Of a stretch of DNA of 24,873 bases, positions 10,000-18,810 are shown piece after piece. How positions within the stretch are numbered: the stretch's first letter is position 1; every line of letters begins with the position of its first letter. The notes below the pieces were generated by a model, which saw only the letters and a list, made by a program, of their open reading frames with translations, was not told where the DNA came from and ran no database searches. Location: positions 1 through 24,873 of the forward strand of contig JAQGDQ010001803.1 in the NCBI GenBank assembly GCA_030141605.1. The letters run 5' to 3'. The position numbers and the translations under genes were made by a program. Origin of the DNA: Tubiluchus corallicola (taxonomy: Eukaryota > Priapulida > Priapulimorpha > Priapulimorphida > Tubiluchidae).

Positions 10000-10421
10000 G
10001 CACATTTGAAATTGTTTATTCTGAAAATGACATCGATTATAGTGAATTAGAGTTTAATTATTTTGGATTTGGCGTTGTAATTCATCCAATAACAGTTTGT
10101 CTTCTTTTTCGTTTAGCAACTATAAGCATGACCTGCTTTAACCCGCCCGGAGACGTTGTGGCTTGGGACAGGGACAACATCGTAATAATGGGCAGTGTCA
10201 CTTTTGAACTCCCTTCCGCTTGCCCACTCGCTGGAGATGTCCCGGACACTGGAGATGACACGGAGATGTGTCTACCAGTTTCTTCCAGCAAGATTGTTGA
10301 TGCCTTCAAAGCTTTGGCGGACTTGACTTTCGAGCTGAAGAAACTGATTGACAAACCAGTTAGACCTCCACCCCGCCGACGTCACCGCCCACGCCGCTAT
10401 CGCCCCCAGCGCCAATACTGA
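2212..10421 (+). CDS. Secreted pentraxin/LamG-like protein, 7 coding exons, complete
   Basis: Joined exons are 2212-2232, 3492-3597, 5108-5229, 6326-6444, 6870-6982, 8059-8181 and 10117-10421. They give 909 nt (302 residues plus TGA) with intron phases 0,1,0,2,1,1 and GT-AG at every border. Residues 1-16 ([16 protein letters not shown]) look like a signal peptide, with cleavage probably near residue 16-18. Residues 22-43 may form a short helix. Residues about 50-235 fit a pentraxin/LamG concanavalin-like sandwich: Cys82 in TWCMW and Cys142 in [10 protein letters not shown] match the conserved pentraxin disulphide pair, followed by KVYLDG (residues 152-157) and a GLMTDVFI strand. The mature part has six cysteines (47, 82, 142, 208, 237, 253), an even number as expected of an extracellular protein. 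The usual calcium-ligand stretch (E-Q-D in classical pentraxins) reads S-P-D here, so canonical calcium binding is doubtful. Residues 258-281 look helical, and the tail (284-302) has 9 Arg in 19. A role in extracellular recognition or matrix is inferred from the fold only; the ligand is unknown. Confidence 0.85.
2449..2456. promoter_or_regulatory. CRE-type palindrome TGACGTCA in intron 1
   Basis: Exact TGACGTCA about 220 nt after the first coding exon, a position where intronic enhancers are common. Only the motif itself supports it. Confidence 0.3.
2557..2606. repeat. 25-bp tandem duplication
   Basis: CGTTCCAGGATGATTAAACA occurs twice with a period of 25 bp. Confidence 0.85.
2825..2915. repeat. 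Imperfect inverted repeat
   Basis: AACTCACAAGCGTG (2825-2838) pairs with CACGCTTGCGAGTT (2902-2915) at 13 of 14 positions across a 63-nt loop that also contains repeated AGTAACTCAC words. It lies in intron 1. Confidence 0.55.
3071..3202. repeat. 66-bp tandem duplication in intron 1
   Basis: Two copies beginning GCATGTACTTGTG, at 3071 and 3137, differ at only a few bases until the second fades near 3197. Confidence 0.85.
3492..3597 (+). CDS. Coding exon 2 (signal peptide end, N-terminal helix)
   Basis: Acceptor tttttcag ends at 3491 and donor gtaaga begins at 3598. Encodes [20 protein letters not shown] and a basic/acidic helical stretch ending KAEKALEN. The exon ends in phase 1; its last G joins AG of the next exon to make Glu43. 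Confidence 0.8.
4122..4738 (-). mobile_element. MITE-like repeat, copy B (reverse)
   Basis: Reverse complement of copies A and C: GGAAGACAGGATGATTTTTC at the left and CCGGTTTTGCT at the right match their opposite ends. It is longer than copy A because it keeps a segment around 4400-4450 (AAATTCAAATTTCAAATTTAC) also present in C but deleted in A. Contains an exact TGACGTCA at 4273-4280. Confidence 0.65.
4731..4872. repeat. 69-bp tandem duplication
   Basis: GTTTTGCTGTAAGCAA...CACTGATCAA is present twice, at 4731 and 4800, the second lacking three bases. It begins exactly at the edge of MITE-like copy B. Confidence 0.85.
5108..5229 (+). CDS. Coding exon 3 (start of the pentraxin-like fold)
   Basis: Acceptor tttttacag ends at 5107 and donor gtgagt begins at 5230. 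Encodes residues 43-83, from [14 protein letters not shown] to EFTWCM. Cys82 sits where pentraxins have the first cysteine of their conserved disulphide (FTLCF in vertebrate members). Ends in phase 0. Confidence 0.85.
5562..5601 (+). ncRNA. Degenerate hammerhead-ribozyme-like motif
   Basis: The order TGCCA - CTGATGA - stem-like segment - CGAAAC - GTT - TGGCA follows the layout of a minimal type I hammerhead: a perfect 5-bp closing stem, both conserved core boxes and a very short helix III. Helix II (GAGC / GTC around AGCTA) has a bulge and extra bases sit before it, so activity is unlikely. Such minimal hammerheads are known from Penelope-like retroelements, and an AATAAA follows about 30 nt downstream. 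This may be a retroelement tail fragment in intron 3. Confidence 0.35.
5936..5951. repeat. (AAAC)n microsatellite
   Basis: Four AAAC-type units in intron 3. A similar run lies at 8772-8790 in intron 6. Confidence 0.8.
6019..6246. repeat. (ATT)n then (ATTATC)n microsatellite
   Basis: ATT/AATATT units to about 6062, then roughly thirty nearly perfect ATTATC hexamers, close to the end of intron 3. Open frames through it on both strands are artefacts of the repeat. Confidence 0.95.
6326..6444 (+). CDS. Coding exon 4 (beta-strand core)
   Basis: Acceptor tttcgtag ends at 6325 and donor gtaagc begins at 6445. Encodes residues 84-122, [12 protein letters not shown] through LFFVAGTFM, alternating polar and hydrophobic as in beta strands. 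The exon ends in phase 2, with the AT completed by A of the next exon to Ile123. Confidence 0.85.
6579..6665. repeat. Degenerate GACT tetranucleotide repeat
   Basis: Repeated GACTGACT/CTGACTCA words with scattered changes, in intron 4. Confidence 0.7.
6677..6775. repeat. (ATT)n / (GTT)n microsatellite
   Basis: About 24 ATT units followed by TTG/GTT units in intron 4, roughly 95 nt before the acceptor of exon 5. Confidence 0.95.
6870..6982 (+). CDS. Coding exon 5 (WHxLCxTW pentraxin motif)
   Basis: Acceptor gatttacag ends at 6869 and donor gtaagt begins at 6983. Encodes residues 123-160 including [20 protein letters not shown] and LDGDEL. Trp138, His139, Cys142 and Trp145 match the pentraxin/LamG core motif W-H-x-[IL]-C-x-[ST]-W. 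The second His of the strict pentraxin signature is Asn here. Confidence 0.88.
7563..7827. repeat. 23-25 bp minisatellite in intron 5
   Basis: About eleven divergent copies of a unit like TTATGACAATAGACCTTACC, each carrying GACAATAGA or a close variant. Confidence 0.85.
7850..8033 (+). mobile_element. Possible 3' tail of a truncated non-LTR element
   Basis: Ends GGGTAAATAAACTGAATTGA followed by ATTG, a form common at 3' ends of CR1/L2-like retrotransposons in invertebrates. There is no coding sequence, and the left edge is arbitrary. It stops 25 nt before the acceptor of exon 6. Confidence 0.3.
8059..8181 (+). CDS. Coding exon 6 (late beta strands)
   Basis: Acceptor tttgtag ends at 8058 and donor gtaata begins at 8182. 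Encodes residues 161-201 ending in [26 protein letters not shown] aligns by eye with the pentraxin stretch around its calcium ligands (QEQDSYGG...F.G.I.D..); Asp180 is kept but the neighbouring Glu and Gln are not. Ends in phase 1. Confidence 0.83.
8284..8304. repeat. (ATCA)n microsatellite
   Basis: Five AATC/ATCA units in intron 6. Confidence 0.85.
8601..8725 (+). other. Possible alternative terminal exon in intron 6
   Basis: A good acceptor (a long T-rich tract, then attacacag ending at 8600) is followed by an open frame that joins exon 6 in the correct phase (G + AA = Glu). It encodes 41 residues, starting [13 protein letters not shown] and ending at TAG 8723-8725. The tail is basic, as is the exon 7 tail. 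No AATAAA was seen close downstream, so this is only a candidate; it may be chance. Confidence 0.25.
9136..9997. repeat. CA-rich array with higher-order repeat
   Basis: Mixed CACACA, CACGCA, CAAACA and CATGCA words. Composite blocks recur: CACTCATGCACACACACAAA appears near 9217, 9478 and 9755 (with one extra CA), and CACATGGGCACACACACAAA near 9355, 9617 and 9897. The spacing is about 260-280 bp, so the array grew by duplicating a long composite unit three times. It lies in intron 6, about 120 bp before the last acceptor. Long His/Thr and Cys/Val frames through it are artefacts. Confidence 0.95.
10117..10421 (+). CDS. Coding exon 7 (end of fold, helix, Arg-rich tail, stop)
   Basis: Acceptor cgtttag ends at 10116; the stop TGA is 10419-10421. 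Encodes residues 202-302. [19 protein letters not shown] resembles the closing strand of pentraxins. It is followed by an acidic linker ([10 protein letters not shown]), a helix ([20 protein letters not shown]) and the tail [19 protein letters not shown]. The open frame running in from the CA array upstream of 10117 is intronic and not part of the protein. Confidence 0.85.
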
Positions 10422-10521
10422 AGTTCTGATATTTGGATATAAATTATTTGGATTATAACCTTTTTATAAACGTTTGTAACATTTTGGATATAATGTCTGT
10501 TAAACCAATAATGGTAATGTT

Positions 10522-10527
10522 AATAAA
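10522..10527 (+). terminator. Poly(A) signal AATAAA
   Basis: A canonical AATAAA lies about 100 nt after the stop of the pentraxin-like gene, a normal 3' UTR spacing. A second AATAAA occurs at 10674-10679, beyond the ATC/GTC repeat, and could be an alternative. Confidence 0.5.
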
Positions 10528-10590
10528 ATTTTTGTCTCTCATTCTAATGTTACTTGCTTTTGAAAATGCGCATTTATTTCTCTTAAATTC

Positions 10591-10657
10591 TCATCATCAT
10601 CATCATCATCGTCGTCGTCGTCGTCGCCATCGTCATCGTCATCATCATCGTCGTTAT
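10591..10657. repeat. (ATC)n/(GTC)n trinucleotide repeat
   Basis: Runs of CAT followed by CGT then mixed CAT/CGT, between the two AATAAA signals; it would lie in the 3' UTR only if the second signal is used. Confidence 0.9.
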
Positions 10658-10679
10658 CGACAATTGCGTTTAAAATAAA

Positions 10680-12089
10680 ATGACAAAAACGATTACAAAC
10701 TCGAAACGAATCTTTTCTCTTCAAAAGATTACACGTGTTTATTATATATGTATAATACAAATTTACATCGTCATCAGAGACGTGCACGCATTCGTGCAAT
10801 ATCCACAAAATTACAACAGCAACAACATCAATGAGGTTATTTAAATATTTACATATATACAACTGTGGCACCCGTTAACGAAATTATATTTACGCTATTT
10901 ACAGCATATGCTCGTATAGAGCAATGATTCTCAACAAGTACAACACTCCCTAATTTACCTCACCTACTGCAGTAGTGGTACCACAATCCAGGTACAGATG
11001 ATACCAAACAAGGCATCATGGATAAATCTTTAGAGCTGATGTCGACATAGCGCAATCTATTATCTTTCTTCCTACCATTTCCACTAATACATCCTTCTAC
11101 CCTTCCTGTGTGATCTAACCTTTCTCACAGTTCTTTTTTTGTTCACTCATCCATTTTTTATCAGGTTCACATGACAGTGGGCTTATACAAGCCTTTGCTT
11201 CTCTAGCCCACTGCAGTACAATTATTCTTTTATGATAACGATAGTATATGAAACAAAACAATTTAATACAGTAGATATAATAATTTTGATGTCACTGTGT
11301 GCTTTATATTGTACTGAATGAATGAATAAAAAATAAAAATAAAATAGGGGAGAATACAAACTGCAAAGCTTAGCGTGGCCCATGATGTGGATGTGAAACT
11401 TAATAAAGAATACAGAGAAAAGGCAATAAGAAGGCTTGGCGAAATGCATGCAGTTAAGACGTTATTTTGTTGCTCTGATTGTCACTGTGTTTACTAAACT
11501 TTTTTGCTGAAACTAGTAACAGAAAGTTATATGTACATGTGCATAAGCTTATGCAGTACCTGAATATGTGAGAATTTTGGTGAAAATTCAAGTGGTTTTT
11601 TAATTATTAACGAAAACTATTCAAAAAATACCAGAGATTGGTGTGTAATCTAGTCGAATAGAACTAGTAGGACAACATCGTTACCTATTAACTGTATACA
11701 CGCCCACGCATCATTGGCTAGGACAATGGATATGTCAGAAGACGTTGATGAGCTAACCAGCCCAGCACCTCTCTCTAAACGGCAGACAAAGAGCAGGAAA
11801 AGTTGCCAAAAATGCAAAATCAAGAACAACAGTCATTAAAGCTGTCGGGAAATCGCATATATGTTTCCCGAAGATAAATTTAATTTTATTTGTCTATAAA
11901 ATCCCCCTAAATTTTCTAGCATTTTTTGCTTTAACTACGGTCTTATAATATAGCCTTGAATGTTAGACTTAGATCTGACCTAAGAATAAGTTTGTAGGTA
12001 GTTTCAGACCATACAAGTATGCATTGCATGAAGCCCAGTATTTAGATTAATTTATGAAGGAAAAGTTTATATAAGGCCGTTCGACATGA
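10680..12089. other. Intergenic region, no gene recognised
   Basis: No coding region supported. 11310-11346 reads GAATGAATGAATAAAAAATA and continues A-rich after TTTATATTGTACT, resembling a retroelement tail; a similar A-rich run occurs at 3298-3328. A 37-codon frame at 11728 (MDMSEDVDELTS...) has no recognisable relatives. Confidence 0.4.
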
Positions 12090-12352
12090 GCAACGAGGAC
12101 GACTCTCTTTCACTGGCTAATAGAGCAAGTCCATCTCTAGGCTTCTATTATCGGGCCTGTTGATATGTCCAGTCGTCTTCTTGGTCATAGCAGGTAGAAC
12201 ATTTTGACTTGAGTATTTTACAAAATAAATTTGAAATAAAATTATAAAATAACCAAGTCAAAATGATCAACCAACTATGATCAAGAAGACGACTGGGCAG
12301 ACCAATTTGTGAGTAGCCAGCAAGCTGAAAAAGTGTGGTCACCCCTGATATA
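12090..12352 (-). mobile_element. hAT-type non-autonomous element with long inverted repeats
   Basis: Read on the minus strand it opens CAGGGGTGACCACACTTTTT, a typical hAT terminus. Segments 12167-12226 and 12240-12299 are inverted copies of each other (shared CCAGTCGTCTTCTTGRTCAT and ATTTTGACTTG), so the element folds into a long hairpin. The left terminus is eroded and its exact edge is uncertain. Confidence 0.5.
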
Positions 12353-12449
12353 GCGGGATTCCCAGATTTTAGTTTCAGCTTGGGCTCAGTAGTACAAGCC
12401 TGGATCAGTGGCTGTTTCATCAGCTATAGTGTTCTTATAGATCAGAATC

Positions 12450-12503
12450 ATGGATAAGAAAAAGAGGAAGATTGAAGAGGAACAGCGAGTCAAAACAGAT
12501 TAA
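12450..12503 (+). pseudogene. Possible hAT transposase N-terminal remnant
   Basis: A 17-residue frame, MDKKKRKIEEEQRVKTD, resembles the basic start of GTF2IRD2/ZBED-like hAT transposase proteins (M-x-K-K-R-K-x-x-x-E-x-R-x-F), then stops. It lies between hAT-like ends at 12352 and 12793. Very short, so weak. Confidence 0.25.
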
Positions 12504-12689
12504 TATGCACTGTACTACACAGACTGTGTAATACACATTACTAATATGCATTGTAATGAAATTACCACTATCTGTCCTGAAAGTAGAAATATATGGTTTT
12601 TAATATAAATTTTAATAAGTTGTAAAATAGTCTCTTGAGTGTAGTAGTAATGATGTACGCAGGTCGGATGCAAAAAAAATCGTTATTAG

Positions 12690-12793
12690 GTCCCACTGTA
12701 CTTGGGGGACTTCACCAAACTGCCTGTGGCCCGCAGGAATTGCGGGAAAGTTTAATGTGACCCGGCTAGTCTGATAATTTGCCCACCCCTCTG
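12690..12793 (-). mobile_element. hAT-type terminal sequence
   Basis: On the minus strand this begins CAGAGGGGTGGGCAAATTAT and continues with GGGTCACATT and GCGGGCCACA, the pattern seen at the ends of hAT elements. The matching opposite end was not clearly found; it may belong with the remnant at 12450. Confidence 0.5.
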
Positions 12794-13223
12794 CTAAAGT
12801 GTTGTGTTTTGCAATCACAAAGTCTGTGATATCTGGCGCTTATGCGTGACCTTGTTTGTTCAGGTACTTTTCACAGACCTTGAATGTTACCTGTGCAGGC
12901 AAGTTTTCTGGGCCAGCTGATTTCTACCTGTTTATTAGCTAAAGTGTTAAAATATTAGAGGCGACCTGGCTTCATTGCTGCATACAATACATTTGTCATA
13001 TTTCACGCTTAAGTACATTGCTTGTCGTACAGGCCTTTAATCAGCTTTGGAAAAAAGCGTAGCATCATACAGCTCACATTTAAATACTGCGTCTTATTTA
13101 GATACTTGCATAGACAAAGTATAGTTAATACATACAAACATAAAATGGCGACTGGGGGAGAGGAAGTGGCATGGGATCAGTTAATGTCCTGGGGTTAAAA
13201 CACAGTTACAACAAGAGGAACAA

Positions 13224-13313
13224 CTCTCTCTCGCTCTCGCTCTCTCACTCTCTCTCTCTCTCACTCTCTCTCTCTCTCGCTGTCTCGTTCTCTCTCTCTC
13301 TCTCGCTCTCTCA

Positions 13314-13408
<95 letters not shown>
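13224..13408. repeat. (CT)n microsatellite, interrupted then pure
   Basis: About 185 bp of CT: interrupted with CG/CA/GT units in the first 95 bp, then uninterrupted. Homopurine-homopyrimidine tracts of this kind can form triplex DNA. Confidence 0.95.
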
Positions 13409-14825
<1,417 letters not shown>

Positions 14826-14874
14826 AGACATCATTAACTGTCATGCCAACGTTACTGGAACTCCACACGAATTG

Positions 14875-15496
14875 CTTTAAAGCAAAACCGGACCCAATCT
14901 TAAATTGTAGGTCAAAACAATCTACTCTTTGAAATATTGAAAGTAAACATGCTATTTTTTTCAAGAATGACTTACGTGAAAGAATTATTACCACACAAAC
15001 ACAATTTCACGTTTGCGCCACTAGTTCTTCACTGTTACATGCATTTCACCATTCGCTAGTTATACGTGCACTAGCGCCTGCATTTCGGAAATGCATTGCA
15101 CAAAAACGGGTGCTGTAACTCATAGTTCAGATGAGCTAGTTAGTCACGAACTGCCCATGTTCGACACTAATGCGTGAGCACAGTGGTACATTTGAAATTT
15201 GAATTTTTATCTTAAAACTTACCTTGTTTTACAATAAATATCTTACAGTAGCATTGTACACCAATTTTCGCTGTTGCAAACGTGCAACACGCTCGAGGAA
15301 TATTTTTGCTGTTTAAAATTATGTTGGTTTGTGACGTCATCAAAAGTTGGGCTAGCCCGCCAATAATTAAAATGTTATTCTATTATTTAATTATCAGAAA
15401 CGCTTTTGCAGTATTATTGTTCTTGAAATGTATACTTTTTACTATACTTGAAAATGGAGTAGTATATGAAAAATCATCCTGTCATCCTTTAAAGGA
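14875..15496 (+). mobile_element. MITE-like repeat, copy C
   Basis: The best preserved copy. It starts CTTTAAAGCAAAACCGG and ends CATCCTTTAAAGGAAAG, so the ends share an inverted CTTTAAAG core. It aligns along its length with copies A and reverse B. Contains an exact TGACGTCA at 15332-15339. No coding capacity. Confidence 0.65.
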
Positions 15497-15651
15497 AAGG
15501 CCAAGCTCAAAGAAGTCTCCCAGTTACATCAGGATTTTCAAGTGAATGGCAGCAACCACCACGCCTGAAAATTTCTATTCAGCGGTAGTACATTTTAAGT
15601 TTATGCTTTACAGACAGTTCTTTGCAAATTTCTTTGTTACGTTTTTCTAAG

Positions 15652-16147
15652 TTTAACTGATAACAGTAAAATAAACCCAACACACTGAGTGACTTGTTCT
15701 TTCCTTTAGCACACCACAAACAGTTTAAGTAATAACAGTAAGATAAACCCAATATATTAAGTGACTTGTTCTTTCCTTTAGCACACCACAAACAGTTTAA
15801 GTGATAACAGTAAAATAAACCCAACATATTAAGTGACTTGTTCTTTCCTTTAGCACACCACAAACAGTTTAAGTAATAACAGTAAGATAAACCCAATATA
15901 TTAAGTGACTTGTTCTTTCCTTTAGCACACCACAAACAGTTTAAGTGATAACAGTAAAATAAACCCAACATACTGAGTGACTTGTTCTTTCCTTTAGCAC
16001 ACCACAAACAGTTTAAGTGATAACAGTAAAATAAACCCAACATACTGAGTGACTTGTTCTTTCCTTTAGCACACCACAAACATTTTAAGTGACAACAGTG
16101 AAATAAATCCCATCATGCTGAGTGACTTGTTCTTTCCTTTAACACTG
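15652..16147. repeat. 72-bp satellite array, about 7 units
   Basis: The unit contains TGACTTGTTCTTTCCTTTAG, CACACCACAAACAGTTTAAG and a variable AACAGTAAAATAAACCCAAC block. Units 2 and 4 are the same variant (AAGATAAACCCAATATATTA) and alternate with the other type, so a 144-bp dimer was duplicated. The period is 24 codons, so the minus strand stays open for six units; the translation (WCAKGKNKSLSMLGLFYCYH...) looks like no known protein. Confidence 0.92.
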
Positions 16148-16290
16148 GTTAGTTAGACGGGCTCTAGCGCCTGTATTTCGGAAACGCACTGCACATAAAA
16201 TAGGTGCTGTGCCTCTCCGGTTAGATGTGTTAGTTTGTGATGAATTGCACACGTTCGACAGCTCAAGCGTGAACACAGCTTTAAATTTTG
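16148..16290 (+). mobile_element. MITE-like repeat, fragment D
   Basis: TTAGTTAGACGGGCTCTAGC and the following CTGTATTTCGGAAACGCACT match the middle of copies A and C. Its 5' part is missing exactly where the 72-bp array ends. Confidence 0.6.
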
Positions 16291-16400
16291 CCTAATTAGC
16301 CCAATGGTTAATTTGTCGCTGCCTCCATGATGCTTATTAGCACAATTTGCTTGAGGATCAGTAAAGACAAAGTTTCTAGATTGAGTTCTTAAAGTTGAAA
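16288..16400 (+). other. Possible tRNA-derived SINE fragment
   Basis: TTAGCCCAATGGTTAATTTG resembles an RNA polymerase III A box, and AGATTGAGTTCTT about 70 nt on resembles a B box with one base missing. No cloverleaf could be drawn, so it is not a tRNA gene. Weak. Confidence 0.2.
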
Positions 16401-17114
16401 CCTGTTCCATAGTTACACAGTAAAATCTGCATCACTCAAATTTAAACGGACTGAAAAAACCTTTTGAGTTTGGCGATGGCGACCATTTTTCAGCACAGAA
16501 ACTCTAAGCCTCTCCTCCAGATGGCGAGCTAAATAGAAGACAGAAAGTCGATCCTTCTAGACATAAACGACGAGGTTTGATGACAATTACATAAAAAATA
16601 ACAAATTATGTAGTGAAACATGATCTTTTATGTTGCAAGAGGACACATACACAACACGCAGAGATCTATCCCGGAGAAAATAATTGGGGGGAGGCAGGCA
16701 TGACTTGAGTTAAAATTGAAAATTAAAATTAAAGTAAAATTAAAATTGACTCAAAAATTTGAGTTAGTTGATGTTTTTTGCGGAAAAAACAAAGGATTTC
16801 ATCCTTTCTGCTGAAATTCTTTGAGTTAGGTGAAAATTTGAGTTGTTTGATCATGAGTTATGCAGAGTTTACTGTAATAATAATTCGCTCAATATGGATG
16901 CTGCATTATTAACTGTAAATTTTATTTTTGGTTTCTTTTCAATACAGTTGTTGCCACCTGCACGGAAGTCTCGCAACTGTAATCTACAATCTTAGGAAAC
17001 CGAGTGTCGGCAGGTGTGGATAAACGTTCTTAAAGCGTGCAGCTGTGGTCAGTACAAGAAAAATTTTTGCTATTGAAGCATACTTTGTAAGAAACCTGAA
17101 AGCATTACACAAGA

Positions 17115-17537
17115 ATGAAACCCCACAAATGTGACTTATGTGACAAATCATTTTCTGTGCGATGCAGTCTTCTCACGCACATGAACACTCATACTGGAAT
17201 GAAACCCCGCAGATGTGACTTATGTGACAAATCATTTTCTGAGCGAGGTAGTCTTCTCAGGCACACGAACACACATACTGGAATGAAACCCCACAAATGT
17301 GACTTATGTGACAAATCATTTTCTGAGCGAGGTAGTCTTCTCAGGCACATGAACACTCATACTGGAATGAAGCCCCACAAATGTGACTTATGTGACTAAT
17401 CATTTTCTGAGCGAGGTAATCTTCTTACTCACATGAACACTCACACTGGATTGAAACCCCACAGATGTGATTTATGTGACAAATCATTTTCTCAGCGAGG
17501 TAATCTTTTCAGTCACATGAACACTCATACCGCATAG
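17115..17537 (+). pseudogene. C2H2 zinc-finger array, five fingers, broken
   Basis: Five 28-residue units start at 17115, 17199, 17283, 17367 and 17451. Each reads C-D-L-C-D-K-S-F-S-x12-H-x3-H in pattern, the classical C2H2 finger of DNA-binding transcription factors. Linkers are TGMKP or TGLKP instead of the usual TGEKP. Helix-proximal residues vary (VRCSLLT, ERGSLLR twice, ERGNLLT, QRGNLFS). A TAA at 17397-17399 replaces the AAA (Lys) found in the other units, ending the frame in finger 4; the same frame then continues to TAG 17535-17537. An in-frame TGA lies just upstream of the first ATG, so no upstream domain is attached unless by splicing. Either a truncated relic or an exon of a decayed zinc-finger gene. 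Confidence 0.75.
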
Positions 17538-17994
17538 ACAATGAGTCAACATAGACATTACAATGAGTCATAGGCATTACAATGAGTCAACATAGGCATA
17601 GACAATGAGTCAACATAGACATTACAAAGAGTCAACATTGACATTACATTGAATAAACATAGACATTACAATGAATCAACATAGACAATACAATGAATCA
17701 ACATAGACATTACAAAGAGTCAACATAGACATTACGATGAGTCAACATAGATATTACAAAGAGTCAACATAGACATTACAATGAATCAACATAGACATTA
17801 CAAAGAGTCAACATAGACATTACAATGAATCAACATAGACATTACAAAGAGTCAACATAGACATTACATTGAATAAACATAGACATTACAATGAATCAAC
17901 ATAGACATTACAATGAATCAACATAGACATTACAAAGAGTCAACATAGACATTACGATGAGTCAACATAGATATTACAATGAGTCAACATGTTA
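17535..17994. repeat. 22-bp minisatellite
   Basis: About twenty copies of ACATAGACATTACAAWGAGT plus CA, with a few shortened units at the start. It begins within the last zinc-finger linker and supplies the TAG stop of that frame. Confidence 0.92.
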
Positions 17995-18390
17995 CAGATG
18001 CCATCGTGTAATCATGATAGTCATCTGTTGTAAAAAAGACAGACTGGTGACTTTACTGTTCTGTTTGAATACTTGCGAAATCAACCATTAAAACACACTA
18101 GCTGTTGGTCAGTCAGTTAGTCATGGATTACTTAAATCTATGAGCAAATCAACAAAAGACGATACAAAGAAAAACTAAATGATTACCAATTAGCGAACTA
18201 ACTGGCTAATGGAGTGACTTATGGCAGATTGCTTGATTAACCAACTGGTTGGCTCTCCGACTTACCCACTGACTGACAAACGAATGAACAACCAACCACC
18301 ATTGCAGCTTAGGTTCAATTTATGAAGCTAGAGTTTGAAAAATATGAGTATTCATTATGACTAGAAACCACATTGTCTTAGAGTCTTAAA
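17995..18390. other. Spacer, no gene recognised
   Basis: Contains degenerate GACT/AACT words (TCAGTCAGTTAGTCATGG, CACTGACTGACAAACG) like the tract at 6579; nothing else seen. Confidence 0.4.
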
Positions 18391-18399
18391 ATGTTCTCC

Positions 18400-18808
18400 G
18401 AAGTTGGTGCCACTTTGCTATATAAGGTACTTGCTTATAAGGGACCTTCAGTTATAATGAATGATATCTTCAGGTCCCGCGTATTAGAAACCCTGGTAAA
18501 TTACCTCGCATATAAGGGACCCTATAATCAAAGCAAAACTGATGGATTTTTAACCTCAATTTTTCGCAAACCCTGCCTTCGAACAGCTCGGTTTCCGCAG
18601 TCACATACATCTCGCATCACTGAAGGAGTTTCCTACATACCATTTGCACTGAATGTGTAGCAATAGTCCATAAACATGTGGGTAAAAGTAGAGAAAAGTA
18701 CAGGTCTAGATACATCCTACGTCTGACTGACTCAACTTCGGCTATAAGGGACATCTGATATAAGGGACGATTTTTTCCGGGGGTGTCCCTTATATCCAAG
18801 GTTGAGTG
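18400..18808. mobile_element. pogo/Tc1-like MITE remnant
   Basis: Multiple TATAAGGGAC words near 18438, 18512, 18743 and 18760 (and inverted at 18785). 18731-18806 is a palindrome-like block, CTCAACTTCGGCTATAAGGG versus GTCCCTTATATCCAAGGTTG plus AG. Termini with repeated TATAAnGnAC words are typical of pogo-group elements. No transposase sequence seen. Confidence 0.5.
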
Positions 18809-18810
18809 TA

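Noticed and set aside
9117-10009. Long His/Thr-rich frames on + and Cys/Val-rich frames on - across the CA array
   Set aside because: All frames of a CA/GT array lack stops; the array is intronic and only the part after 10117 belongs to a gene.
15579-16079. 166-codon minus-strand frame as a repeat protein
   Set aside because: It is explained by the 72-bp period being divisible by three; no start context, no known domain. Kept only as a finding on the satellite.
17535-17994. CRISPR-like regular repeats
   Set aside because: Units are contiguous 22-bp minisatellite copies with no unique spacers, in animal DNA.
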